From Pseudomonas sp. GM74 (GTDB lineage Bacteria > Pseudomonadota > Gammaproteobacteria > Pseudomonadales > Pseudomonadaceae), in assembly GCF_000282455.1 (NCBI RefSeq), contig NZ_AKJG01000055.1, positions 1-64,000 of the forward strand: DNA of 64,000 nucleotides. Direction: 5' to 3'. The translations under genes and the position numbers were made by a program. The notes beneath the pieces were generated by a model. That model searched no databases, was not told the DNA's origin, and saw nothing but the letters and a program-made list of their open reading frames with translations. Shown here in pieces: positions 19,439 through 28,694 of the stretch. How positions within the stretch are numbered: position 1 is the first letter of the stretch; each line of letters begins with the position of its first letter.

Positions 19439-20098
19439 ATGAACTCATACGTCACCCTGTTCTTCGGCATGTTCGCAACCCTCCTGGCGATCATCAATCC
19501 ACTTGAGGCCATTCCGGTTTTCCTGGGGCTGGTGCAAGACAGGGACGCTGCCGAACAGCGCCGGGTGGCTCGCAAGGCCTGTCTTTATGCGCTGCTGTTG
19601 ATGTTTTTCTTTTTGATTTTCGGCAACCTGCTGCTGCGTTTGTTTGAAGTTCCGCTGAGTATGATTCGGGTGGTCGGCGGGGTGATCCTGATGCGGATCG
19701 GGTTCGAGCTTTTTGCTCCCTCGCCCAACAGCAGCCTGATTCCAAGCGGTGGCAAAGGCGACGAGGACATATCCTTCATACCCATGGCCATGCCGATCAT
19801 GTTCGGCCCCGGCGCCATCGCCACGGTGATAGGCCTGACCAGCACGATCAAGGACTCCGACCGCGCCATATTGTCCTTCGCCGTCGTGGCGCTGGCGATC
19901 TGCGCCACCATGCTGGTCACTTACCTCTCTTTGGCCTACGCCAACAACATCCTCAAGAAGATTGGCCCGCAAGGCATCGATGCCGCGACCCGCATCGTCG
20001 GTTTCTTCGTCTCGGCGATGGGCGTGGGGCTGATCTTTCACGGGACGGTGGAGTTCCTTCAGTCGTATGGGGTGTTACTCAACGGTGTAGCAAAGTAG
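19439..20098 (+). CDS. MarC/UPF0056 family inner-membrane protein
   Basis: A 219-aa protein with six hydrophobic segments, starting YVTLFFGMFATLLAIINPLEAIPVFL, with AMPIMFGPGAIATVIGLTSTI in the middle; both are typical of MarC/YchE proteins. The family is integral to the membrane and its transport role is unclear. It is monocistronic here and ends next to a terminator read by the opposite strand. Confidence 0.9.
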   Translation: MNSYVTLFFGMFATLLAIINPLEAIPVFLGLVQDRDAAEQRRVARKACLYALLLMFFFLIFGNLLLRLFEVPLSMIRVVGGVILMRIGFELFAPSPNSSLIPSGGKGDEDISFIPMAMPIMFGPGAIATVIGLTSTIKDSDRAILSFAVVALAICATMLVTYLSLAYANNILKKIGPQGIDAATRIVGFFVSAMGVGLIFHGTVEFLQSYGVLLNGVAK

Positions 20099-20114
20099 AA
20101 CTGCAAAGCTCTCA

Positions 20115-20146
20115 TGCAAAAAAACGGGCGCCTGTTTGGGGCGCCC
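20115..20146 (-). terminator. Rho-independent terminator of sulfatase copy 2
   Basis: Read on the minus strand, stem GGGCGCC / GGCGCCC (20126-20146) is followed by a T7 run. It lies just after the sulfatase stop codon. Confidence 0.8.
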
Positions 20147-20168
20147 GCGCGGCTGATCAGTCACGGCG

Positions 20169-21881
20169 TCAATCGTGTCCGTTATGACCGTTCTGCTTCA
20201 TGGCTTTGAGGATGCCGTCCAGGTTGTAGGTTTCAGGCGCCTGCATGGGAGGGAAATCCCTGTACGACATCAGCTCCTTCTCCCAGAGCAACTGTCCGAC
20301 CGGCAGCATGTTCCAGTTGTAGATATAGGCGTTACCCGGTGAGCCCAAGGCACCGCCATAGCCCGTGATGGACTTCGCGTCGGCACCGACCGTTGTTTCA
20401 AAAGGGTCGCGCTTGAGGTTGAGCAGTTGGGTCCAGTGGAAAGTGGTAGCGCCATACAACCCGCCCGTCGCGGTATCCGGCACCATGGTGTAGTACATCT
20501 TCCAGTTCTTGTAGCGCACTGCCGAAGGTTGCGAGCCGGTGTAGTAAAAGAAGGTGTCGCGCGCCGACTTGTCGGACTTGCCGGTCAGGTAATCGGTCTG
20601 ATCCACACCATCGAGCTTGGTCTTGACGATGCCGGGATAATTGCCCGCCATGATCTGCTCATTGAGCTCATTACCCTTCTTGCCGCCAGCGATACTGACC
20701 AGTGTCGGCACCCAGTCGAGCGAGGCAAAGATGTCGGTCAGGACCGTGCCTGGCTTGATCACCCCAGGCCAGCGGATGACCAGCGGAGCACGCATGCCAC
20801 CTTCCCAGGTGGTCAGCTTGCCGCCCTTGAACGGGGTCGTGCCGCCGTCGGGGAAGGTAATGGTTTCCGCGCCGTTGTCGGTGGTGAAGACGACAATGGT
20901 GTTGTCCAGTTGGCCCATGTCCTGGAGTTTCTTCAGGACATAACCAATGTTGTCATCCAGTTGTTTCATGCCTGCTTCGTTGGTGCCCCAGTCTTTTCCG
21001 CCGGGCTCACCGACCATGGCGTCATACTTGGGTGGCAGTACCGTGGTGATGTGCATGCGTGCCGGGTTGTACCAGACGAAGAAAGGTTTGTTGGTCTTCT
21101 TCGGATCGTTGCGGTCGAGGAAGTCGATGACCTTGGCGGAGATTTCTTCATCCACGGACTTCGAACGCTCCAGTGTCAGCGGCCCTTCGTCCTTGCACGT
21201 GGTGTTCTTCTGCGTACCGTCGCTGGAGACGCAGGACATGACCGGACGAGGTGGCGTCAGGCAGGTACCTTCACGCGGATCTATGGCGCCAGGCACGTCC
21301 GGCAGCCCGTTGATCGGTGTGGCCTTGCAGGGTGGGGCGATGCCCTGCACCTGCGGCGTCTTGTTGATATCGACAAAACTCACGCCCTGCATCGCATCAA
21401 GGTGATAGAGGTAACCCCAGAATTCCTGGAAGCCGTGGGATGTCGGCAGCGCTTCAAAGTTGTCGCCCAGGTGGTTCTTGCCGAACTCACCGGTGGTATA
21501 GCCCAGGTCCAGCAAGAACTTGGACAGTGCAGGGGTGCCAGGGCGCAGCCATGACGGGCTGCCGGGCAATTGCGGTGGGATCATGCCGGTTCGCAGCGGG
21601 TGCATCCCGGTAAAAAAAGCATTGCGCCCCGCCGTACAACTCTGCTCGGCGTAGTAGGTCATGAATTTCGCACCTTCCTGGGCGATGCGATCGATATTCG
21701 GCGTTTCACCCACCGCCAGGCCCTGGTGATAGATGCTCGGCTGCATCCAGCCGATGTCATCGGCCATGATGAACACGATGTTGGGTTTCTGATTGGCCGC
21801 TTGAGTCACTGTCGACAGGCTGGCGCCAATTGCCAGACTGCTCAGCGCCAATCCCGTCAGTACAAGTTTTCGCAGTTTCAT
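20169..21881 (-). CDS. Periplasmic arylsulfatase (sulfatase copy 2)
   Basis: A 570-aa type I sulfatase with signal peptide (to about TQAA), metal Asp pair D41-D42 in IMADDIGW, and signature SCTAGRNAFFTGMHP. C82 and R86 are in place, but position 84 is Ala instead of the more usual Pro; the C-x-A-x-R variant is accepted by formylglycine-generating enzymes. VFTTDNGAETITFPDGGTTPFKGGK forms the distal active-site block. It is clearly divergent from copy 1 and likely has another substrate. Confidence 0.92.
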   Translation of the reverse strand: MKLRKLVLTGLALSSLAIGASLSTVTQAANQKPNIVFIMADDIGWMQPSIYHQGLAVGETPNIDRIAQEGAKFMTYYAEQSCTAGRNAFFTGMHPLRTGMIPPQLPGSPSWLRPGTPALSKFLLDLGYTTGEFGKNHLGDNFEALPTSHGFQEFWGYLYHLDAMQGVSFVDINKTPQVQGIAPPCKATPINGLPDVPGAIDPREGTCLTPPRPVMSCVSSDGTQKNTTCKDEGPLTLERSKSVDEEISAKVIDFLDRNDPKKTNKPFFVWYNPARMHITTVLPPKYDAMVGEPGGKDWGTNEAGMKQLDDNIGYVLKKLQDMGQLDNTIVVFTTDNGAETITFPDGGTTPFKGGKLTTWEGGMRAPLVIRWPGVIKPGTVLTDIFASLDWVPTLVSIAGGKKGNELNEQIMAGNYPGIVKTKLDGVDQTDYLTGKSDKSARDTFFYYTGSQPSAVRYKNWKMYYTMVPDTATGGLYGATTFHWTQLLNLKRDPFETTVGADAKSITGYGGALGSPGNAYIYNWNMLPVGQLLWEKELMSYRDFPPMQAPETYNLDGILKAMKQNGHNGHD

Positions 21882-22159
21882 GAACTTGATCCTCGTCCAG
21901 TTGATTCACATAACTACCCGTCTCGGATACGTCGTGCTCTCATCTCTCAAGGCTCAAAAACTGCAACTGCGCCTTCCTTATACTGACGCTCAATCCGTCA
22001 TTCGGTGTGGCACCCTTAATATTGAGCTTTGACCGCAATGGCTTGTGGCCCTTGTCGCGTACATCCCAATCGGGCCTATACCATTAACAGAAGGTGAGTG
22101 TAGACGCGCATTTACAAAGTGCGGGCCGCAAAGGCGCGTCCTATTGACGTCACATCGTG

Positions 22160-22606
22160 TCAGCGCTTTGCCTGGGCGACATCGCCACAAAAGATATCGA
22201 CGCTGCCGTCTTCAGGTGATGTCCGCACGACGATGGAATATTTTCCGGAAAGCAACTCTGACGTTGCGATAGGCGCATTACGGTAAAAACTCCAACCATT
22301 GGCTCCGGCTTCATTTTTTGTATTGACCTTATCGTTCATTGCAAAGGCGACAGGTCCGGGTTGCTGACAGCTGCCTTTGTTGATGAAGGTGTAAATGCGC
22401 GGGGGGAGGAGGGTACCGGTCGGAACGCCAGTGATATAGAAATCAAAATTGGTCTGGTTGCCTTCGGCTGTCAGTGTGGCGTTGCCCGTCTGGCCCGCAT
22501 TGCGGTGGGTGGCAGCCAGAGGCAGATTCATTGAATGGTTTGAAGCGGTACTGCAACCGAACAGACTTGCCATGAGTAGCGCGAACGGGACGATGCGGGT
22601 ATTCAT
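22160..22606 (-). CDS. Small putative lipoprotein, paralogue B
   Basis: 148 aa, lipobox LFGC, same unrecognised family as 14587-15033: NATLTAEGNQTNFDFYITGVPTGT, IYTFINKGSCQQPGP, VVRTSPEDGSVDIFCGDV. The ATG near 22606 has GGAGG 6-7 nt upstream. The leader resembles that of paralogue A (both contain an AGCTATAC..AGTATTCC-like and a GCACTTCTTC block). The two copies lie on opposite strands about 7 kb apart, each beside a sulfatase-related block. Confidence 0.75.
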   Translation of the reverse strand: MNTRIVPFALLMASLFGCSTASNHSMNLPLAATHRNAGQTGNATLTAEGNQTNFDFYITGVPTGTLLPPRIYTFINKGSCQQPGPVAFAMNDKVNTKNEAGANGWSFYRNAPIATSELLSGKYSIVVRTSPEDGSVDIFCGDVAQAKR

Positions 22607-22805
22607 AAACAACCTCCAAAAGTGGAAGAAGTGCATGGGGGAATACTGGGTATAGCTCATAAATAAATGTGCTGTTCTCAATAAATTCGCGTTGAGAAAC
22701 TTCGTACCTGATAGTCATCGCCCAGGCAAAAAATGGAAGAATCGATGGCAGCGTCCGCCGCACTCAAGCGGCAGCTCTGAGTCGCGGCCTTCGCACGTTC
22801 TGGCT

Positions 22806-23765
22806 TTACGCCCCCATGATCTTGACCAACAGACTTTCACGCTGGCAAACGTCGGCCTCCACGGCTTTCACTTCTTTCATGAACACCTCTACCGCAGGCG
22901 GCAGCGAACGCTCCTTGAGATAAATGAAGCCATAGCGGGTACGCAGGGCGAGGTCCTGAACGGGTAACGGCACGATTTCACCCGCCGACAATTCGCGCTC
23001 GAACGTTGACAGGTTCCCCAGCGCCAAAGCATTGCTGTTCTCGACGAACTTCACGATTTGCATGGGGACATCAATTTCGATGGCCGGTACGAAGTCTCCG
23101 GTCAGCGCATCATAGGCACCGGCGCAGCCCAGCGTTGCCGGAAGCAAGTGGGTCGCCAACCGCAAGGGGATGCGCGAAGCCACCCAGGGGTAATCGAGTG
23201 TTTGTGCCAGGGTGAGGGAACGGTTTTGCGCAAGCAGCGGATGGTCCGGGCGGCAGAACAGGCGGCCTTCATGCTCCCCCAACAGCTCGCAAGTGAGTTC
23301 TTCCCGGCCTTGTAAGGTGCTGATTTCAGCGATGCCCAGATCCACCACGCCGATTGTGACCTGATGAGCCACCTCCCGCCACCCGGCCACATGTGCCGTC
23401 ACCCTGATTTGCGGATGCCGGGCATGCATCCGCGCGATGCTGGCATAGCCGCTGATGATGCTGGGGTAAGGGCCTAGAGCGACTTTCAGTGCACCGATAT
23501 CCCCGCCCGCGAGCAAGGCAATGTCACGCCGCAGATCCTGTTCTGCCACCAGCAGGCGCTGACTTTTCTCCCTGAGCAAATGACCAAATGCAGTCAGTAC
23601 AACGCCGTCGGTGCGTCGATCGAACAGCGTGACCCCGAGTTCGCGCTCCAGCAACTGGATGCTTTTACTCAGCGCCGGCTGGGAAACACCCAGTGCCTTT
23701 GCGGCCCGGCCAAAGTGTGCGTGCTCGATCAATGCCAAAAACTGACGTAGACGGTTTGGCGTCAT
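22806..23765 (-). CDS. LysR-family regulator, SdsB-like
   Basis: A 319-aa LysR protein: N-terminal helix-turn-helix (LRQFLALIEHAHFGRAAKALGVSQPALSKSIQLLERELGVTLFDR) and a LysR substrate-binding domain. It is divergent from the alkylsulfatase gene, the same arrangement as the sdsA/sdsB pair described in Pseudomonas, so it probably activates it. The ATG at 23765 is preferred over GTG 23768 because AAAGG lies 7 nt upstream; this site is part of a dyad at 23769-23784, so the protein may block its own translation or transcription. Confidence 0.88.
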   Translation of the reverse strand: MTPNRLRQFLALIEHAHFGRAAKALGVSQPALSKSIQLLERELGVTLFDRRTDGVVLTAFGHLLREKSQRLLVAEQDLRRDIALLAGGDIGALKVALGPYPSIISGYASIARMHARHPQIRVTAHVAGWREVAHQVTIGVVDLGIAEISTLQGREELTCELLGEHEGRLFCRPDHPLLAQNRSLTLAQTLDYPWVASRIPLRLATHLLPATLGCAGAYDALTGDFVPAIEIDVPMQIVKFVENSNALALGNLSTFERELSAGEIVPLPVQDLALRTRYGFIYLKERSLPPAVEVFMKEVKAVEADVCQRESLLVKIMGA

Positions 23766-23768
23766 CAC

Positions 23769-23784
23769 ATAACCTTTATGTTAT
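23769..23784. promoter_or_regulatory. LysR-type box upstream of the regulator and alkylsulfatase
   Basis: ATAAC-N6-GTTAT is a perfect dyad containing the T-N11-A core of LysR-type sites. It directly abuts the regulator start codon and overlaps its Shine-Dalgarno sequence. Confidence 0.6.
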
Positions 23785-23918
23785 CGAAAGCCTTTGAAAC
23801 GGAATTTTTCGGAATTAATTCAATATGCTATTCATGGTTCGACGGGTCAAGCCGAGAACGCAGAACACTTGCGTTGACTTGACGCCCTTGGACATTCATC
23901 TGGCGCAGGAACCTTTTC

Positions 23919-25955
23919 ATGTACAACAAGACCCTCCATCTGGCACTGGCGATCACGCTTGGCGGTGGCATCAGCCCTTGCGTTTTCGCTGCCGATGCAA
24001 ACGGCGCAACTTCCGATCCGGCTCCATCGCAAAACGTGCATTTCGACAGCAAGGGCAAGGCGCCTTCGTCCTACACGGTCGACATGCAGAACACTGTGCG
24101 CAAGACACTCCCCTTTGCAGACAAGCGCGACCTTGAAGAAGCGAAAAAAGGCTTCATCGCCGCACCGCCCTACAAGAAGATCATGGCCGACGCCGGGAAC
24201 GTCGCGTGGAACATGGGGAGCTACAACTTCCTGAATGAAGGCAAGGATTACGACAGCATCAATCCGTCGCTGCAGCGTCAGGCGGTGCTCAATACGGCCT
24301 ATGGCCTCTATGAAGTCGTTCCGGAAAAGATTTACCAGGTGCGCGGTTTTGACCTGGCCAATATCACGTTCATCAAGGGCGACACCGGCTGGATTGTCTT
24401 CGATACGCTGCTGTCGAAGGAGACTGCCAGGGCCGCCCTGGACTTCATCAACGAAAAACTGGGCAAGCGCCCGGTCGTGGCAGTGGTTATCTCCCACTCC
24501 CATGCCGATCACTTCGGCGGAATCCGCGGCGTGGTCGACGAGGCCGATGTCCGCAGCGGCAAGATCCCGCTGATTGCGCCGAAAGGCTTCATGGAGCATG
24601 CCGTGGCTGAAAACGTCTACGCCGGCAACGCCATGAACCGGCGGGCGTTCTTGCAATATGGTGTGCTGTTGCCGCACAGCCCGTACGGTCACGTCGACAT
24701 GGCCATTGGTAAAAATGCTTCGATTGGCAACATGGGGCTGATCGAGCCCAACCGTTACATTGCCAAAGATTTCGAAACCCTGACCATCGACGGTATCGAA
24801 ATGGAGTTCCAGAGCACGCCCGGCACTGAAGCGCCTGCGGAGATGAATACCTGGTTCCCACAGTTCAAGGCGTTCTGGGCCGCCGAAAACATCACCGGCA
24901 CCATCCATAACATCTATACCCTGCGCGGCGCCCTGGTCCGCGACCCGCTGGTCTGGTCGAAGAACATCAATAATGCCCTGTATCGCTACGGTCAAACGGC
25001 AGACGTCATGTTCGCCTCCCACAGTTGGCCACGCTGGGGCAATGAGCGGATACAGGATGTGATGCGCGCGCAACGCGATGCCTACGCCAACCTGAACAAT
25101 GCCGTGCTGCATGCCGCCAACCAGGGCGTCACCATCAACGAGATTCAAAACGTCTACAAGTTGCCCGAAAGCCTGAAAAACAATTGGGCGACCCATAGCT
25201 ACCACGGTTCGGAAGAGCACAACAGTCGCGCCGTGATCAACCGTTACCTGGGTTACTGGGACGCCAATCCGGCGACGCTGATGCCGTTGTCTCCAAAGGA
25301 TTCGGCACCCTTGTATGTGGAAATGATGGGAGGCGCCGACAAGATCATGGCCAGAGGTCAATCCTTGTTCGATCAGGGCAAGTACCGCGAAGCCTATGAA
25401 ATCCTCAACAAGCTGGTGTATGCCGAACCGCAGAACACCAAGGCCAAGGATTTGCTGGCGGATGTCTATGAGCAAGTCGGTTATCAGAAGGAAAGCGCCG
25501 GCGTGCGCAATAGTTTCCTCTCGGCCGCGTATGAACTGCGCCATGGCATGCCCAAGGGCCTGCCGCCAAAAACCGGCGGCCCCGACATGATTCGCGGCAT
25601 GAGCACAGAGTTATGGCTCGAATACCTAGGCATCGCCCTCGATGGCAGCAAAGTCGCCGATCAACACTTCATCTTCAATCTCAAGACGCCCGATAACGGC
25701 GAGCAGTTCGTGGTGGAGTTGAGCAACTCGACATTGACCAGTATCAAGGGGCAGCAAGCTAGCAATGCCGACCTTACCATCACCCTTGACCGTGCTGATC
25801 TGGAAGGCGTGATGGCCCGCAAGACCGGATTTGAGCAACTCGTCGCAACCGGCAAGGCAACCTTCGAAGGCAACCGCAAACCGTTCGAAGTGTTAATGGC
25901 GGCGATCACCCCGTTTACCCCGAGCTTTGAACTACTGCCAGGCACCCATCAGTAA
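23919..25955 (+). CDS. sdsA: Alkylsulfatase SdsA-type (metallo-beta-lactamase fold)
   Basis: A 678-aa secreted type III sulfatase. Signal peptide to about residue 25; zinc motif H193-S-H195-A-D197-H198 in VVISHSHADHFGG; later metal residues in the STPGTEAPAEMNTWFP region; a dimerisation/TPR-like middle; and an SCP2-like C-terminal domain (about 550-678). It cleaves primary alkyl sulfates such as SDS to alcohol and sulfate in the periplasm. AGGAA lies before the ATG. The divergent LysR gene and downstream FadL-type porin fit a detergent or alkyl sulfate uptake and use module. Confidence 0.93.
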   Translation: MYNKTLHLALAITLGGGISPCVFAADANGATSDPAPSQNVHFDSKGKAPSSYTVDMQNTVRKTLPFADKRDLEEAKKGFIAAPPYKKIMADAGNVAWNMGSYNFLNEGKDYDSINPSLQRQAVLNTAYGLYEVVPEKIYQVRGFDLANITFIKGDTGWIVFDTLLSKETARAALDFINEKLGKRPVVAVVISHSHADHFGGIRGVVDEADVRSGKIPLIAPKGFMEHAVAENVYAGNAMNRRAFLQYGVLLPHSPYGHVDMAIGKNASIGNMGLIEPNRYIAKDFETLTIDGIEMEFQSTPGTEAPAEMNTWFPQFKAFWAAENITGTIHNIYTLRGALVRDPLVWSKNINNALYRYGQTADVMFASHSWPRWGNERIQDVMRAQRDAYANLNNAVLHAANQGVTINEIQNVYKLPESLKNNWATHSYHGSEEHNSRAVINRYLGYWDANPATLMPLSPKDSAPLYVEMMGGADKIMARGQSLFDQGKYREAYEILNKLVYAEPQNTKAKDLLADVYEQVGYQKESAGVRNSFLSAAYELRHGMPKGLPPKTGGPDMIRGMSTELWLEYLGIALDGSKVADQHFIFNLKTPDNGEQFVVELSNSTLTSIKGQQASNADLTITLDRADLEGVMARKTGFEQLVATGKATFEGNRKPFEVLMAAITPFTPSFELLPGTHQ

Positions 25956-25967
25956 TCAACTAGGGCT

Positions 25968-25996
25968 GCGCTTCATCCTGCCCCGGGGTGAAGCGC
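25968..25996 (+). terminator. Terminator after the alkylsulfatase gene
   Basis: Stem GCGCTTCA / TGAAGCGC followed by TTTGGCGTTC; a short T-tract makes it a plausible Rho-independent terminator. Confidence 0.6.
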
Positions 25997-26194
25997 TTTG
26001 GCGTTCTGCTTCGCGCCCCTGAATAAACAATAACGAGCATGGATGGCGCTATTCATAAGTTGTTCCTTCCAATATCGAGAATATGAACTACCACTTATGT
26101 GTGGCCCTAACAGGCCGTTTGAACGTGATTCAGGTTTTTCGACGTTGGTTAATTCACCCTTATTAGAAAATGCACATTTGCCGGGATCTAATCC

Positions 26195-27463
26195 ATGCAA
26201 ACCAAAATAGGTGCACTGCCTGCCTTTACGCTGCTTGCCTTGTGCAGCCAGCAAGCACACGCCGGCGGCCTCATGCTCTACGAAATCGGCACCGATAACG
26301 CCGGCCTGGCCAACGCCGGCGCCGCCGCTCGGGCCCAGGGGCCTTCGACCATTGCCAGCAATCCGGCGGGCCTGAGTTACCTGCCGGGAACACAGATCAC
26401 CGCGGGCTTGCAGGTGCTTTACGGCAACCTCAAGTTCGATCGCGACGAAGACACCAACGTGCCGGGCAGCGGCAGTGGCAATGCCCTCGATCCGATTCCC
26501 GGCGGCAGCTTTTTCATCAGCCATGAACTGGACGACCACTGGAGCGTCGGCTTCGGCCAATACGCCGATTTCGGCCTGGCGGTCAATTACGACAACGACT
26601 GGTCCGGTCGTTACTTCGCCCAAAACGCCAGCCTTGGTGGTTTGTCGTTGGTGCCCAGCGTGGCTTACCGCTTCAATGAGCAATGGTCGGTTGGCCTCGG
26701 CGTCAAGGCCATGTACGGCATGCTGCAAGCCCAGACCGCGATTGACCGCTCGCCGTTCGGCTTTACCGACCGCACCGACGGCCAATTCAAGTACAAGGAC
26801 CAGGATTGGGGCTTCGGTGCGAACGTCGGCGTCATCTACGCTCCGCAAGCCGGCACGCGGATTGGCCTGACCTACACCAGCCAGGTCGATCTGGACTTCG
26901 AGGACCGACTGGATGTGAAAGGCGATGGCCGACTGCTCGATCGCGTCAACAACACCAAGACCGAACTCGACATGAAGGTGCCGCAAACCGTCACCCTGAG
27001 CCTGTTCCAGCAACTGGACCGGCAATGGGCCTTGCTCGCTTCGGTCAACTGGCAGGACTGGTCAGAGTTCGGCGACATCGCGGTGCAGGTCGACACCACG
27101 GCGCTCGGCGCCCAATCAACCACTGTCGACGCACATTTCAAGGACACCTGGCACCTGTCGCTCGGGGCCCAATACCAGGCTGCCCCGCAATGGTTGTGGA
27201 ACTTCGGCGTGGCATACGACAGCAGCGCCGTGTCCGACGGTAATCGCACCGTGACCGTACCGATGGCCGAGTCCTGGCGCCTTGCGACAGGAGCTACCTA
27301 TGCGCTGGACAAGGACACCGACGTCAACCTCAGTTGGGCCATGATCTGGATTGGCGACATGCCGGTGGACCAGACCAGAAACGTTTCGGGCAATCGAATT
27401 TCCGGTCAATTCGACAGCGCCTGGATTCAAGCCGTGACCGGAAACATGACCTGGCGCTATTGA
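26195..27463 (+). CDS. OmpP1/FadL-family outer-membrane transporter
   Basis: A 422-aa beta-barrel. The signal peptide ends at AHA, and the mature N-terminus GGLMLYEIGTDNAGLANAGAAARAQGPSTIASNPAGLSYLPG is the FadL plug signature. It ends with an aromatic residue (WRY), as outer-membrane proteins usually do. FadL proteins pass hydrophobic substrates such as fatty acids. Directly after the alkylsulfatase, it may admit alkyl sulfates or the released alcohols; that is inference from position. Confidence 0.9.
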   Translation: MQTKIGALPAFTLLALCSQQAHAGGLMLYEIGTDNAGLANAGAAARAQGPSTIASNPAGLSYLPGTQITAGLQVLYGNLKFDRDEDTNVPGSGSGNALDPIPGGSFFISHELDDHWSVGFGQYADFGLAVNYDNDWSGRYFAQNASLGGLSLVPSVAYRFNEQWSVGLGVKAMYGMLQAQTAIDRSPFGFTDRTDGQFKYKDQDWGFGANVGVIYAPQAGTRIGLTYTSQVDLDFEDRLDVKGDGRLLDRVNNTKTELDMKVPQTVTLSLFQQLDRQWALLASVNWQDWSEFGDIAVQVDTTALGAQSTTVDAHFKDTWHLSLGAQYQAAPQWLWNFGVAYDSSAVSDGNRTVTVPMAESWRLATGATYALDKDTDVNLSWAMIWIGDMPVDQTRNVSGNRISGQFDSAWIQAVTGNMTWRY

Positions 27464-27510
27464 GTGTCTTGCCGCACCAGAACGACTTCATCCAAGGAGC
27501 ACACAGCATT

Positions 27511-28188
27511 ATGAATCTTTCCCGAAACTTGCTCATCGGTGCCACTGTGGCCGGGCTTCTGCTCGGCGGTTGCACCTCCAAAGTCACTGATCAGACGCAA
27601 TACTCCGGCTACCTGTCCAACTACAACAACCTGCAGGAAGTTGAAACGCCGAGCGGTGGTACCGCAATGCGCTGGGTGAGCCCGTCATGGAACCCCAATG
27701 CCTATGACACGATTGCGTTCGAGCGACTGGAACTGTATCCGGCGCCCAAGCCCAATGAGCGGGTCAACCAGCAGACACTCGATGACATCCGGGACTACAT
27801 GAGCAGCAAGGTGAGGGCGACGCTGGGGCAGAAATACCGGATGGTCTCGCGTTCGAGTGCTGCGCCAAAAGGTTCGAAAACCTTGATCATGCGCGCGGCC
27901 ATCACCGGGGTAAGCGCTTCGAATGAAGGCATGAAATGGTATGAAGTGGTGCCCATCGCAGCCGTCGTCGGGGCGACACAGGCTGCGACCGGTCACCGCG
28001 ATCAGGACACCGAACTGTATATCGAGGCCGAACTCATCGACGAGAAAGACAACCAGACCGTGGTCAGGGTCGTGCGCAAGGTGTTCGGCAAGCAGCTGTC
28101 GAATGAAAGCCAGAAGATCACCGCGCAGGATTTCAAGGCCGCGATCGACAAGTTGAACGCCGATCTCTGGGCATTCATCCGCAGTTGA
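27511..28188 (+). CDS. DUF3313-type lipoprotein
   Basis: 225 aa with signal peptide and lipobox LGGC at about residues 18-21. The sequence YSGYLSNYNNLQEVETPSGGTAMRWVSP and the later RAAITGVSASNEGMKWYEVVPIAAVVGATQAATGHRD match the DUF3313 family of proteobacterial lipoproteins of unknown function. The ATG at 27511 follows AAGGAG; the longer frame overlaps the porin gene and is not used. It starts 47 bp after the porin, probably in one operon with the next two lipoprotein genes. Confidence 0.85.
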   Translation: MNLSRNLLIGATVAGLLLGGCTSKVTDQTQYSGYLSNYNNLQEVETPSGGTAMRWVSPSWNPNAYDTIAFERLELYPAPKPNERVNQQTLDDIRDYMSSKVRATLGQKYRMVSRSSAAPKGSKTLIMRAAITGVSASNEGMKWYEVVPIAAVVGATQAATGHRDQDTELYIEAELIDEKDNQTVVRVVRKVFGKQLSNESQKITAQDFKAAIDKLNADLWAFIRS

Positions 28189-28251
28189 ACCTTGACCCGA
28201 TCGCCAACAGGCGTTGGCGGTTGAATCGCTCCCGGAAGAGGAATGGCTGAC

Positions 28252-28680
28252 ATGGCTTCCCATGCATTGCTTCGACTCACAAATTTGCACAGACCTTTAT
28301 TCATCGCAGCGCTCATCGCCAGCGCACTTGCGTTAAACGCCTGTACCTCAGTGGATGCGCAGACAACCGCCTATGTCGGAGTCGAGCATCCAGCGCCGAC
28401 CCTGCCCAGCGAAGTGCAGATATTACGCACGGAACCAACGCGCCCCAATGTGCGCCTGGGTGAAATCCTGATCGATGCCAGCGTCGACCCGGCGCCCCCC
28501 ATCACCCAGGTCGAACAGAAGCTGCGTGAAGAAGGCGCCAAACTGGGTGCAGACGCGGTGGTGGTGGTTTATGACCAGATCCAGCCCGTCGCCGCTTACG
28601 TGACCGGTCCTCTGTGGAACCGCGACATCGATACGATTCAGGGCCGCAAGCTCAAAGGCATTGCCATCAAATACCAATGA
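28252..28680 (+). CDS. Small putative lipoprotein
   Basis: About 142 aa. An export signal with lipobox LNAC precedes a domain with EVQILRTEPTRPNVRLGEILIDASVDPAPPITQVEQKLREEGAKLGADAVVVVYDQ, which resembles the YbjQ-like/DUF4156-type fold in which a metal or lipid role is unclear. ATG 28252 has GAGGA upstream; ATG 28243 is an alternative. Third gene of a lipoprotein string after the FadL-type porin. Confidence 0.75.
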   Translation: MASHALLRLTNLHRPLFIAALIASALALNACTSVDAQTTAYVGVEHPAPTLPSEVQILRTEPTRPNVRLGEILIDASVDPAPPITQVEQKLREEGAKLGADAVVVVYDQIQPVAAYVTGPLWNRDIDTIQGRKLKGIAIKYQ

Positions 28681-28694
28681 CGAGGTGTACAGCA

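Noticed and set aside
21882..22159. Possible small gene between sulfatase copy 2 and lipoprotein B
   Set aside because: The only plus-strand frames run into the lipoprotein gene and have no support.
23847..25544. 565-codon minus-strand frame opposite the alkylsulfatase
   Set aside because: Long antisense frames are common in high-GC genes; the plus strand has clear zinc motifs and signal peptide.
26806..27243. Frame overlapping the FadL-type porin
   Set aside because: Alternative frame of the porin gene; composition not protein-like.
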